From: Streptosporangium lutulentum
Lineage (GTDB): Bacteria > Actinomycetota > Actinomycetes > Streptosporangiales > Streptosporangiaceae
Direction: 5' to 3'
NCBI RefSeq assembly: GCF_030811455.1
Contig: NZ_JAUSQU010000001.1
Coordinates: 7,998,001 to 8,062,000 of the forward strand
Length of the DNA stretch: 64,000 nt
Every line of letters begins with the position of its first letter. Position 1 is the first letter of the stretch. Below are positions 40,918 to 49,234 of the stretch, one piece after another. Made by a program: the position numbers and the translations under genes. Under the pieces are notes generated by a model. The model searched no databases. It was given only the letters and a program-made list of their open reading frames with translations, and was not told the origin of the DNA.

Positions 40918-41066
40918 TCCTCTGAAGTCGACCGTGGGCAGGATCGCGCAGGGGGAGCCGATCCGGTCTGAAACCGGCGGCACACGTCCTCGACTTCACG
41001 GACACGGCCGTCGACCACGCCCACCGGCTCGCGCGAGGCTGACACTCCCCGGTGCCGATCGTGGAG

Positions 41067-42110
41067 TCAGGGCAGTGAGGCGGGCAGTCCGAAGGACACG
41101 AGGAGGCCGGGGTCGAGGAACGAGGTGATCTCGGAGATTCGCTCGCCGCGCAGGGTCAGCACGTTGATCGACCATCCGAGGTGCGTGCCCGCGTCGTCGT
41201 TCCAGAGGTACGAACCCACCGCCGCCTGGCCGTTCGCGCCGGTCGGGAGGTGCCGCCAGTTCCCGCATCCGGTCAGCGGGATTCGTGCGGCGAAGTCGGT
41301 GACGGCCTCGATGCCGTGGTACCAGTGCGCCAGCGGCGGCATCGACCAGGTGACGTCCTCGGTGAGCAGCGCGACCAGGGCGTCGGCGTCGCCGCGTTCC
41401 AGCGCGGAGGAGTAGCCGGCGACGATCTCCCGCACCCGGGCGTCGTCGATCCGGCGCAGCGTCTGCTGCTGGGTGGGGGAGGGGATCCTCTCGGTCACGA
41501 TCACGCGGGCCCGTTGCAGGGCGGAGTTCACCGATGCGACCGAGGTGTCCATCGCGGCGGCGATCTCGGCGGCGGAGAAACCGAGGACCTCGAACAGCAG
41601 CAGCGCCGCCCGCTGGTTGCCCGGCAGATGTTGCAGGGCGGCGACGAAGGCGAGCTCGACGGCTTCGCGTTGCTCGTAGCGCGCGTGCGGGTCGGCCGGG
41701 CCGCCGGCGAGACCGGCGTCGGGGTAGGGGCCCAGCCAGGCGACGTCGGTCAGCGGGGGGTCGCCGACCACGGCACGGTCGCTGGACGGGCCGAGGTCGA
41801 CGGGCAGGGCCCGCCTGCCACGGGCACCGACGGTGTCCAGGCAGGTGCGGGTGGCCACGGCGTAGAGCCACGAGCGCAGTGAGCTACGGCCTTCGAAACG
41901 CGCGAGCCCCCGCCACGCCCGCAGCAGGGCGTCCTGCAGGGCGTCGTCGGCGTCGTGAACGGAGCCGAGCATGCGATAGCAGTGGGCGTGCAACTCCCGG
42001 CGCAACGGCTCCACCAGGCGGGTGAACGCCGTATCGTCCCCGTCCCGCGCACTGATCAGGTCGGCCTGCTCCGCCGTCGTTCCCGCGGTCCGCGAAGAGA
42101 TTTCGCTCAC
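41067..42110 (-). CDS. ECF sigma factor with C-terminal SnoaL-like domain
   Basis: This 347-residue sigma factor has region 2 (FTRLVEPLRRELHAHCYRML; HDADDALQDALLRAWRGLAR) and region 4 (ALQHLPGNQRAALLLFEVLG; SAAEIAAAMDTSVASVNSAL). An NTF2/SnoaL-like extension follows (REIVAGYSSALERGDADALV; GNWRHLPTGANGQAAVGSYL). ECF groups with this extension use it in place of a separate anti-sigma factor. GTG 42110 (SEISSRTAGTTAEQADLISA) is the likely start; the open frame goes on upstream to 42230 without protein-like sequence. It is divergent from the VOC remnant. Confidence 0.9.
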   Translation of the reverse strand: MSEISSRTAGTTAEQADLISARDGDDTAFTRLVEPLRRELHAHCYRMLGSVHDADDALQDALLRAWRGLARFEGRSSLRSWLYAVATRTCLDTVGARGRRALPVDLGPSSDRAVVGDPPLTDVAWLGPYPDAGLAGGPADPHARYEQREAVELAFVAALQHLPGNQRAALLLFEVLGFSAAEIAAAMDTSVASVNSALQRARVIVTERIPSPTQQQTLRRIDDARVREIVAGYSSALERGDADALVALLTEDVTWSMPPLAHWYHGIEAVTDFAARIPLTGCGNWRHLPTGANGQAAVGSYLWNDDAGTHLGWSINVLTLRGERISEITSFLDPGLLVSFGLPASLP

Positions 42111-42180
42111 GAACGATGATTCTGCCTTACGGCGGGAGTCTCCCTTCGGCAGAACACGACCGACCCGCAGGAGGACCTCC

Positions 42181-42393
42181 ATGACGCCGACCGGACACCA
42201 CCCCGCGCCCGCGTGGTTCGACATCTCCACTCCCGACGCCTCGCGGACCCGGCACTTCTACCAGGAGATGTTCGGCTGGCAGGTGAACATCCTGGACGAG
42301 ACCTACGCGCTGGTGACCGCAGAGGACGGCCGGCCGGCGGGCGCGCCTCGGGAGGCCGCGTACGCTCGCACCACCGGGCTGGAGTTGAGGTAG
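42181..42393 (+). pseudogene. Truncated VOC (glyoxalase) family protein
   Basis: The 70-residue reading from ATG 42181, behind AGGAGGA, starts as a VOC protein (WFDISTPDASRTRHFYQEMF; GWQVNILDETYALVTAEDG) and then departs (GAPREAAYARTTGLELR) and stops. VOC monomers have about 120 residues with a second beta-alpha-beta-beta unit, which is missing. A deletion after residue 50 explains it. Divergent from the ECF sigma factor, whose groups often sit beside VOC or YCII genes. Confidence 0.6.
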
Positions 42394-42479
42394 TGCGTCC
42401 ACCAGCGGCCGGGGGTCACCCCTTGACGTGGACGGCGGCCAGGGCTCCGCCCCACCGGGGTTCGGCGAGGGGCCGAGGA

Positions 42480-43820
42480 TCAGACGAGCGCCTTGGGACC
42501 GTACTGGCTGGTGGGCCGCGGCAGGCCGAAGTGATCACGGAGGGTCGTCCCGGTGTACTCCGTGCGGAACAGGCCGCGTGCTCGAAGGATGGGCACCACG
42601 TGCTCGACGAACGTGTCGAACCCGCCGGTCAGGTAGGGCGGCATGACGTTGAACCCGTCCGCGGCGCCGCCGACGAACCATTCCTCGATCCGATCGGCGA
42701 TCTGTTCCGGGGTGCCCACGGTCACCCAGTGGCCACGGGCGCCGGCGAGCCGGTGCAGGAGCTCGCGGATCGTCGGTCGTTCGCGATCGACGATGTCGAG
42801 GACGACCTGGAAGCGGCTGTTGACCTCCCGCTCGCCGTCGGCGGGCACCAGGTCCCTGGGGAACGGCGCGTCGAGATCGTGGCCGGACAGGTCGACGCCG
42901 AGCATCTGGCGTAGCTGCCGCAGCGAGTACTCGGGCTGGGTGAGCTCGTTGAACTCGTCGTGCAGACGGCGCGCCTCCGCCTCGGTGGAGCCGATGAACG
43001 GGCTGATGCCGGGGAGCACCTTGAGCTGGTCGGGATCGCGTCCCTCCGCCTTGACCCGCGCCTTGATGTCGGAGTAGAACTCGCGGGCGTTGCCTGTGGT
43101 CTGGTGGGCGGTGAAGACCGCCTCGGCGTACCGGGCCGCGAAGGAACGGCCGTCCTGGGACGATCCGGCCTGGACGTACACCGGCCGCCCCTGCGGGCTG
43201 CGCGGGATGTTGAGCGGCCCCTGGACGCGCAGCAGCCTCCCGGAGTGGTCGACGGGGTGGATCCGTTCGGTGTCGGCGAAGACGCCGCCGCCCTGGTCGA
43301 TCAGCAGCGCGTCGTCTTCCCAGCTGTCCCAGAGCTTCGTCACCACGTCCAGGTATTCGCGGGCGCGGGCGTAGCGTTCGGCGTGCGGCGGGTGCTCGTC
43401 GAGCCCGAAGTTCCTGGCCGCCTGCGGCGCGCCGGTGGTCACGATGTTCCAGCCCGCGCGACCCCGGCTCAGATGGTCCAGCGAGGCGAACAGCCGCGCC
43501 AGGTTGTACGGCTCGAGGTACGTCGTCGAGGCGGTCGCGATCAGGCCGATCCGCTCGGTCGCGGCCGCCAGACCGGACAGCCAGGTGAACGGTTCGAGCC
43601 GGAACCGGCTCGCGTAGCGGATGTTGTCCGGCAGCGACGGCCCGTCGGCCAGGAAGATCGCGTCGAACTTCGCCGCCTCCGCCCGCCGGGCGAGCTCCTG
43701 GTAGTAGGTGAGGTCGAGGAGGCGGTCGGGCGCTGATTCGTGATACCGCCAGGCCGCTTCGTGGTGACCGCCGGGGTAGATGAAGAGGTTCAGGTTCAGC
43801 AGTCGTGGTGTGAGGCTCAA
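42480..43820 (-). CDS. LLM-class flavin-dependent monooxygenase (NtaA/SnaA/DszA type)
   Basis: This 446-residue FMN-dependent monooxygenase has the NtaA/SnaA/DszA signatures: NLFIYPGGHHEAAWRYHESA, KFDAIFLADGP, LSRGRAGWNIVTTGAPQAAR and RPVYVQAGSSQDGRSFAARY. These enzymes use reduced FMN from a partner reductase to oxidise sulfones, sulfonates, nitrilotriacetate and the like. TTG 43820 is the best start because it overlaps the ATPase stop (TTGA). The gene is the last of the sulfonate-type transport operon, so it probably releases sulfite from the imported organosulfur compound. No flavin reductase gene lies in the operon. Confidence 0.9.
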   Translation of the reverse strand: MSLTPRLLNLNLFIYPGGHHEAAWRYHESAPDRLLDLTYYQELARRAEAAKFDAIFLADGPSLPDNIRYASRFRLEPFTWLSGLAAATERIGLIATASTTYLEPYNLARLFASLDHLSRGRAGWNIVTTGAPQAARNFGLDEHPPHAERYARAREYLDVVTKLWDSWEDDALLIDQGGGVFADTERIHPVDHSGRLLRVQGPLNIPRSPQGRPVYVQAGSSQDGRSFAARYAEAVFTAHQTTGNAREFYSDIKARVKAEGRDPDQLKVLPGISPFIGSTEAEARRLHDEFNELTQPEYSLRQLRQMLGVDLSGHDLDAPFPRDLVPADGEREVNSRFQVVLDIVDRERPTIRELLHRLAGARGHWVTVGTPEQIADRIEEWFVGGAADGFNVMPPYLTGGFDTFVEHVVPILRARGLFRTEYTGTTLRDHFGLPRPTSQYGPKALV

Positions 43821-44563
43821 TTCCGGTTCCGTTCTCCGGTCACGCCGAGCGCGTCCAGCAGGTGTGCGCGGATCTCGGCGAACCTGGGGTCCGCGGAGTT
43901 TCGAGGGAGGTCGACGTCGATGAGCTGTTCGGCCGCGATCCGCCCGCTGTCGAGCACGAGCACGCGGTCGGCGAGCACGATCGCCTCGTCGACGTCGTGG
44001 GTGACCAGCAGCACCGCCGGCCGGTGCCGGTCGCACAGGCTGCGGAGCAGTGCGTGCATCCGGATGCGGGTGAGGGCGTCGAGAGCTCCGAAGGGCTCGT
44101 CGGCGAGGAGGAGTTCGGGCTCTCGGACCAGGGATCTGGCCAGTGCGACGCGCTGCTGCTCGCCGCCTGACAGCTGGTTCGGCCACGCCCGCTCGCGTCC
44201 GGCGAGGCCGACCTCCGCGAGGCTTTCGCGGCCGTGTTCCGCCGCGCCGGGCCCGGTGAGCCCGAGGACGACGTTGTCGTGGACCCGCAGCCAGGGAAGC
44301 AACCGCGAGTCCTGGAAGACGACGGAGACCGCACCGGGCACGTCGATGAGCCCGGTGCCCGCCACGTCCCCGTCGAGACCGGCCAGCGCGCGCAGCAGCG
44401 TGCTCTTCCCCGACCCGCTCTGCCCGAGCAGCGCGACGAACTCGCCCGCGCGGATCTCGAGGTCCAGGCTGTCCAGGATGGTCCGGTCGTCGTAGGAACG
44501 CGTCAGCTCGGCGATCCGTACGGCCGGCGCGACGGTGGTCAGTCCGCCAGGGTGCGTCGCCAT
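43817..44563 (-). CDS. ssuB: ABC transporter ATP-binding protein (SsuB-like)
   Basis: This 248-residue ATPase has Walker A GQSGSGKSTLLRALAG, Q-loop VVFQDSRLLPWLRV, signature LSGGEQQRVALARSLV, Walker B LLLADEPFGALDALTR and H-loop LLVTHDVDEA. The length and the 'LLPWL' Q-loop are those of the taurine/nitrate/sulfonate group (TauB/SsuB). It powers uptake with the permease and binding protein upstream. It overlaps the permease end by 25 bases and the monooxygenase start by four. The gene symbol follows the family; substrate not shown. Confidence 0.85.
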   Translation of the reverse strand: MATHPGGLTTVAPAVRIAELTRSYDDRTILDSLDLEIRAGEFVALLGQSGSGKSTLLRALAGLDGDVAGTGLIDVPGAVSVVFQDSRLLPWLRVHDNVVLGLTGPGAAEHGRESLAEVGLAGRERAWPNQLSGGEQQRVALARSLVREPELLLADEPFGALDALTRIRMHALLRSLCDRHRPAVLLVTHDVDEAIVLADRVLVLDSGRIAAEQLIDVDLPRNSADPRFAEIRAHLLDALGVTGERNRN

Positions 44564-45384
44564 GAGAGCGCCCTCCTCTCGATGAGGCGGACCGCGCCGT
44601 CGGAGAGCAGGCCGAGCAGGCCGTACAGGACGAGACCGACGATGATGATGTCGGTCTGACCGTAGGTGCGTGCCAGCTCCATCATGTAGCCGATGCCGCT
44701 GGTGGAGTTGATCTGCTCGACGACCACGAGGAACAGCCACCCCGTCGTGACCGCGAACCGCATCCCGAGCAGGAAGCCGGGCAGCGCGCCCGGCAGGACG
44801 ACCCGGCGGATGAACGCGCGCCGGCTGAGCCCGACCGTCTCCGCCAGCTCGACGTATCTGCTGTCGATGCCGCGCAGCCCGTTGTGCGTGTGGATGTAGA
44901 TGGGGACGAAGACGCCGAGGGCGATCGTGGAGACCTTCATGACCTCGCCGATGCCGAGCCAGAGGATCAGCAGCGGCATCAGGGCCAGCGCCGGGATGGC
45001 CCGCTTGATCTGGATGGGCCCGTCGATGACGGCCTCTCCCCAGCGGCTGAGCCCGGAGACGAGTGCCAGGACGGTGCCGAGCGCCACCCCGAACCCGAGG
45101 CCGAGGGCGACCCGCCGCACCGAGGTCAGGAGGTTGTCCTGGAGCCGGCCGTTCCCGATCAGCTCGCCGGTGGTGGTCACCACGGTCCACGGCGCCGACA
45201 GAACCCGTTCGTCCAGCAGACCCGTCGCCGAGCCGGCCGTCCACACGGTGAGCAGCAGGAGTGGCCCGACCGCGGGGCGGAACCGGATCGGCCGGCCGGG
45301 CCCCAGCCTGCGCCGGGCTCGCGGGGACGACCGCGCGGGCGCGGACGGGGTGTCGGTGGTCCGGACGCCGACGGTGGTGACCAT
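44539..45384 (-). CDS. ssuC: ABC transporter permease (SsuC-like)
   Basis: This 281-residue protein has six membrane helices and the ABC-permease EAA loop (VELAETVGLSRRAFIRRVVL-PGALPG). The N-terminus is basic and Pro-rich, followed by LLLLTVWTAGSATG. It belongs with the nitrate/sulfonate/taurine importers. It starts two bases beyond the stop of the substrate-binding gene and ends inside the ATPase gene, so the three form one translational unit. Start ATG 45384. Confidence 0.88.
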   Translation of the reverse strand: MVTTVGVRTTDTPSAPARSSPRARRRLGPGRPIRFRPAVGPLLLLTVWTAGSATGLLDERVLSAPWTVVTTTGELIGNGRLQDNLLTSVRRVALGLGFGVALGTVLALVSGLSRWGEAVIDGPIQIKRAIPALALMPLLILWLGIGEVMKVSTIALGVFVPIYIHTHNGLRGIDSRYVELAETVGLSRRAFIRRVVLPGALPGFLLGMRFAVTTGWLFLVVVEQINSTSGIGYMMELARTYGQTDIIIVGLVLYGLLGLLSDGAVRLIERRALSWRRTLAD

Positions 45385-45386
45385 CG

Positions 45387-46466
45387 CTAGGCACCGCCCT
45401 TCACGGTGTTCACGGCGCTCGCGCCGAGAGACTCGTATCGCAGGTCGTAGAGGTCCTTGGCGTTGAGCACCGGGTTGCCGGTCTCCGCCGCCAGCAGTTC
45501 GACGGTCTCCTGGTGCCGGGCGATGACCTCCGACCAGTCGGCGGGAATGTCCGGCTCACCGGCCTGGTCGACCAGATACCGGCCGTCCTCGGGGGTCAGG
45601 CCCTGATCCTTGACGTAGTAGCCCTCGATCCACTCCTCGGGATGCTCGTACACCCACCGGGCGGCACGGGCCCAGGCCCGGACGTACTCGCCGATGGCCG
45701 CCGCCTTCGCCGGGTCCTCCAGGGTGGAGGTCCGTACGTAGAGATGGCTGGGATCGTCGCGGATGCCGTGCGGGATGGTGGTGCCGCCGTCCCTGCCGTA
45801 TTTGGCGGAGTAGCGCTTGACGTTGACGCCGCCGATCGGGGCGACGTCGACCTGCTTGCCGGCCAGCGCGGTGACGTAGACGTCGCCGGTGCTGGGCAGT
45901 TCGACCAGGGTCACGTCGTTCTTGGTCAGCCCGGCCTTCTTCAGCACCCGCAGCATGAGCGCGCCCTGGGCCTGGCCCGGACTGTAGGCGATCTTCTTGT
46001 TCCGCAGGTCGGCGAGCGTCTTCACGCTCACGCCGGGGGCGATTCCCAGCTCGTAGGTGGGATGGTTGATCGGGTCCTTGCGGAGCTTGGATGCGACGAT
46101 CTTCACGGGCAGCCCGGTCCAGGTCGCGTGGATCGACGGGATCTCGGCCACCGCGCCGACGTCGAGCGCGTCGGCGCGGAAGGCCTCGGTGGTCTGCGGG
46201 CCGCCGCTGAGGTTGGCCCACTCGATCTCGAAGGAGAACTTGTCGATCTCGCCGGAGAGGGCGAGCGCCACCTTGACGACGGGATCGCCGACGATGAGCT
46301 TGGTGCCCTCGGGCACCCGGGCGGGCAGCGGCGCGTCGGCCGCGAGGGCCGAGGCGGTCTTGTCGGCGCCGGCGCACGCGGGCAGCGAGGTCAGTCCGGT
46401 GAGCAGCGCGACGACGAGGAGGGCGGATCGCCGGATGGTTCGGCGGGGGGATGAGTCGGAGGACAT
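45387..46466 (-). CDS. ssuA: Organosulfur ABC transporter substrate-binding lipoprotein
   Basis: This 359-residue lipoprotein (signal to C31 in LTSLPACAGAD) has the NMT1/SsuA-like periplasmic-binding fold. Features are KLIVGDPVVKVALALSGEID, EIEWANLSGGPQTTEAFRAD, DLRNKKIAYSPGQAQGALML and WSEVIARHQETVELLAAETG. It would capture an aliphatic sulfonate or similar compound outside the membrane. GAAGGA eight bases upstream fits ATG 46466. The operon runs binding protein, permease, ATPase, monooxygenase, and is preceded by a leader peptide that points to control by cysteine supply. Confidence 0.88.
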   Translation of the reverse strand: MSSDSSPRRTIRRSALLVVALLTGLTSLPACAGADKTASALAADAPLPARVPEGTKLIVGDPVVKVALALSGEIDKFSFEIEWANLSGGPQTTEAFRADALDVGAVAEIPSIHATWTGLPVKIVASKLRKDPINHPTYELGIAPGVSVKTLADLRNKKIAYSPGQAQGALMLRVLKKAGLTKNDVTLVELPSTGDVYVTALAGKQVDVAPIGGVNVKRYSAKYGRDGGTTIPHGIRDDPSHLYVRTSTLEDPAKAAAIGEYVRAWARAARWVYEHPEEWIEGYYVKDQGLTPEDGRYLVDQAGEPDIPADWSEVIARHQETVELLAAETGNPVLNAKDLYDLRYESLGASAVNTVKGGA

Positions 46467-46563
46467 GCGATGGTCCTTCGCTGTCAGTGGTTCGTACGCT
46501 CGCGCGCCGTCCTGGTCGCGCGGCGGGGAGACGGGCTGACGGAGTCGCCGGAAAAGGAGGTCG

Positions 46564-46665
46564 CTAGGAAGGACGGCGACATTGGGCGCTGGCGACGCGG
46601 CAGAGGTCGATGTGCGCTCGCCGGGTCAGGCGTATGCCCTGGCCTGTCTGGCTCCCCTGGCTCAT
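46564..46665 (-). CDS. Cysteine-type regulatory leader peptide, 33 residues
   Basis: The minus-strand peptide reads MSQGSQTGQGIRLTRRAHID, then LCRVASAQCRRPS. The core LTRRxHIDLCRVASAxCR is the signature of actinobacterial putative leader peptides found before sulfur-assimilation and transport genes, with two Cys codons. The ribosome is thought to sense cysteine-charged tRNA on this peptide and so control the genes behind it. It ends 97 bases before the substrate-binding lipoprotein, in the right place and orientation. It strengthens the assignment of the operon to sulfur scavenging. Confidence 0.8.
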   Translation of the reverse strand: MSQGSQTGQGIRLTRRAHIDLCRVASAQCRRPS

Positions 46666-47083
46666 GGTCACGACGCTAGGCGCGGTGGGATCGTATTGCA
46701 ATACTTCCTACTGGTTTTACATGAAATACCCCTTGAATGAAGGCGCCCGTCCCGTCTCGCGGCCGTGAGGCGCGTAGGACCCGGCCGCCCGCTTCATGCT
46801 CCGAAGGTGCTTGACGGGCAAGGAGAAAGCCCCGGTCGGAGGCTCATTCCGTCTCGGTGAGGGGCGGGGTAGCGGTTCCGCGCCACCCCGGTGACGCGTC
46901 ACGCCGAAGGCGGCCGGCCGTTCGGGTGGATGACTACTTCTGGGCAAATGGGTACTAAGGCGTCTACGTTTCGCCGATCTTGACAACGATTAGTTGCTAA
47001 GTTGGACAACCGAATCACCTTCATGGAATTGGATGACCGATCGCTGAAAGTCCTATTTGTCCGCCCCCGACCATGAGGACCTG
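46666..47083. other. Divergent intergenic region, sulfur operon / conservon
   Basis: No gene is supported. The left end carries the palindromes upstream of the sulfur operon. The right end, AT-rich for this genome (TTAGTTGCTAAGTTGGACAACC near 46990-47010), probably carries the conservon promoter. Clear -10/-35 boxes were not placed. Confidence 0.4.
46693..46704. promoter_or_regulatory. Perfect 12-bp palindrome upstream of the leader peptide
   Basis: GTATTGCAATAC is a perfect palindrome starting 28 bases upstream of the leader-peptide ATG, at the position expected for the promoter -10 region of the sulfur operon. A second, imperfect palindrome (GGTTTT/AAATACC) lies at about 46713-46730. A repressor or LysR-type regulator could bind here. 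No regulator gene is adjacent. Confidence 0.4.
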
Positions 47084-48487
47084 ATGTCACGTACTACGTT
47101 GGAGGTTTTGTTCTATTTCGTGGTGATTTGTGCGCTTATCGCCATAGTTTTGGCGGTACGTCAGTGGCAGATCACCGCGGCCCTGCGTAACCGGAACGCC
47201 CTGCTGACGACCAGCCTGCGCATCCGGGACGAGGAGATCCGGCACCTGGCCGGTGCGCGCCTTCCCGCGCTGGTGGAGTCCTTGCACCAGAACGTCGTCG
47301 CGGTACCGGGGCCGCTGTACGAGCAGCTGATGGGATCGGAGTACGGCAACAATCTCGAGTCGGTGGTCGATCAGTTCACCCAGAGCCTGAACACGGTCCA
47401 GGCTCGCGCGGGCCAGTCGGTGCGGGCCGCCCTGATGGCCGCGATGCGCGCGCTCCAGGGCCTGGCCAGTGAGCAGCAGCTGTCCATCTCGGCGATGCAG
47501 GACCGGCACGACCATCCCCAGGTGCTCCAGGATCTGCTGGAGATCGACCACGCGAACGCGCAGTTCGGCAGGCGTGCCCAGGTCATCGCGGTCCTGTGCG
47601 GGGCCTGGCCGGGACGGCAGCGGGCCGCCTCCACGGTGGAGGACGTGGTGCGCGGCGCGACGTCGAGGATTCGCGACTACCGGCGGGTCCGGGTCCACGC
47701 GCAGATCGACACCGCCGTCATCGGCAGGGTGGTCGAGCCGGTGGTTCTCGCCGTCGCGGAACTGCTGGACAACGCCGCGCGCCACTCACAACCCAACACG
47801 TCGGTGGAGGTGAACATCCATGCGATGCACAACGGGGCCGTCATCGTCGTCGACGACGGCGGCGTCGGCATGCACGACCAGGAGACGCGACAGGCGACCT
47901 CGCTCCTGTCCGGCGAGAAGGCCGTGGACGTCACCAGGCTCGGCGACCCCCCTCAGTTCGGATTCCTCGTCATCGGCGTGCTCGCCAAGCGCTACGGGTT
48001 TCGTGTCTCGGTGGACTCGCACTCTCCCTACGGGGGCGTGCGTGCCGTGGTGTTCCTGCCCAACTCGCTGCTCACCGGTGCCGACGTGAGAGATGCGCCC
48101 GCCGTGCCCGTCGTGTCCGCCGTACCCGTCGTGCCCACCGGACCTGTCGGACCTGTCGTGCCCGCCATGTCGCCGGGGCCGTTCGTGTCCGACGCCCCTG
48201 AGGCGCCACCGGCGGACGGCACGCTGCCGCAGCGCCGCCGCCGGGAGCCGGTCGCCGAGGCGCGGCCGGCGGTCGAAGAGCCCGCGCCGAGTGCCGTCTG
48301 GGACCGTCCGGCGCGGGAGGCCGCCGCTGTCATGGGCGCCTTCCAGCGCGGCACCCGATCCGGTCGTGAGTCCGTCAGGTCCGACCACCGGCCCGGCCGT
48401 GAACCCGTCCAGTCCGTCCAGTCCGACCACCGATCCGGCCGTGAGTCCGTCCAGCCCGACCACGAAGGGAATCCCGAGCATGAGTGA
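47084..48487 (+). CDS. cvnA: Conservon CvnA: sensor histidine-kinase-like protein
   Basis: This 467-residue protein has one N-terminal membrane helix (LEVLFYFVVICALIAIVLAV), a helical segment, and a GHKL ATPase domain: N box VLAVAELLDNAARHS, G box IVVDDGGVGMHDQ and F-box region GFLVIGVLAKRYGF. The usual phospho-acceptor His motif is not obvious, as expected for CvnA. The tail (about 350-467) is Pro/Val-rich and then has near repeats of GRESVRSDHR. It is the first gene of a five-part conservon (signal complex of actinomycetes). ATG 47084 follows GAGGA; stop overlaps CvnB by eight bases. Confidence 0.9.
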   Translation: MSRTTLEVLFYFVVICALIAIVLAVRQWQITAALRNRNALLTTSLRIRDEEIRHLAGARLPALVESLHQNVVAVPGPLYEQLMGSEYGNNLESVVDQFTQSLNTVQARAGQSVRAALMAAMRALQGLASEQQLSISAMQDRHDHPQVLQDLLEIDHANAQFGRRAQVIAVLCGAWPGRQRAASTVEDVVRGATSRIRDYRRVRVHAQIDTAVIGRVVEPVVLAVAELLDNAARHSQPNTSVEVNIHAMHNGAVIVVDDGGVGMHDQETRQATSLLSGEKAVDVTRLGDPPQFGFLVIGVLAKRYGFRVSVDSHSPYGGVRAVVFLPNSLLTGADVRDAPAVPVVSAVPVVPTGPVGPVVPAMSPGPFVSDAPEAPPADGTLPQRRRREPVAEARPAVEEPAPSAVWDRPAREAAAVMGAFQRGTRSGRESVRSDHRPGREPVQSVQSDHRSGRESVQPDHEGNPEHE

Positions 48488-48881
48488 AAAGCTGAGCTGG
48501 ATGCTCAACGACGTCCTGGACGTGCCCGGGGCGCGCCATGCGATTCTGCTCACCGCCGACGGGATGCTGCAGGCGCACTCCCAGGGCATCAGCCGGGACG
48601 ACGCTGACAAGCAGGCCGCCGCGCTGTCCGGACTGCAGTCGCTCAGCCGCAGTACGGCGGAGTTCTGCGCGGACTCGCCGACCACGTGGCGGCAGACCAT
48701 GGTCGAGTTCGTCGACGGATACGTCTTTGTCATCGCCGCCGGCCCGGGGGCCTATCTCGCGGTCTCCAGTACCGATGAAGCGGACCTGGAGGTAGTCACC
48801 TACCGAATGCAGAAACTCATCGCACGACTTGGTAAGGAGCTGACCAGTCCGCCCCGGCGAGACATCGGCAGTGTTGCATGA
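48480..48881 (+). CDS. cvnB: Conservon CvnB: roadblock/LC7 domain protein
   Basis: This 133-residue protein is a roadblock/LC7 domain (LSWMLNDVLDVPGARHAILL; LTADGMLQAHSQGISRDDAD; QTMVEFVDGYVFVIAAGPGA; RMQKLIARLGKEL). In conservons it acts on or binds the GTPase CvnD, in the manner of MglB. It starts at ATG 48480 inside CvnA, and its stop overlaps CvnC (ATGA). Confidence 0.93.
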   Translation: MSEKLSWMLNDVLDVPGARHAILLTADGMLQAHSQGISRDDADKQAAALSGLQSLSRSTAEFCADSPTTWRQTMVEFVDGYVFVIAAGPGAYLAVSSTDEADLEVVTYRMQKLIARLGKELTSPPRRDIGSVA

Positions 48882-49234
48882 GACCCCCCAGACGCGACAA
48901 CGGGCTGGTCCGGCCGTATGTGATGACCGAGGGACGAGCCTTCCCGACCCGCAACACGTTCGACCTCGTGACCCTGGTGATGGCCGCCAACGACCTGCCG
49001 CTGAGCGGCATGGGGCCGGAGAAGCGGCGGCTCATGACGCTGTGCCGGGGAGGCTCGCTGTCGGTCGCCGAGGTCGCCGCGCACCTCGTGCTGCCCGTCA
49101 GCGTCACCAAGGTCCTGCTGGGAGATCTCGTGGACAGCGGCCACATCATCACCCGCGCCCCCGCTCCGCCGGCCGAACGTCCCGATATCAAGCTCCTTCA
49201 GGAGGTGCTCGATGGACTCCGCGCCCTGGCGTGA
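48878..49234 (+). CDS. cvnC: Conservon CvnC: DUF742 protein
   Basis: This 118-residue DUF742 protein reads MRPPRRDNGLVRPYVMTEGR, LVTLVMAANDLPLSGMGPEK, LMTLCRGGSLSVAEVAAHLV and LLGDLVDSGHIITRAP. DUF742 is a winged-helix-like fold that occurs only in conservons and close relatives. It overlaps CvnB by four bases and CvnD by 23. Confidence 0.93.
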   Translation: MRPPRRDNGLVRPYVMTEGRAFPTRNTFDLVTLVMAANDLPLSGMGPEKRRLMTLCRGGSLSVAEVAAHLVLPVSVTKVLLGDLVDSGHIITRAPAPPAERPDIKLLQEVLDGLRALA

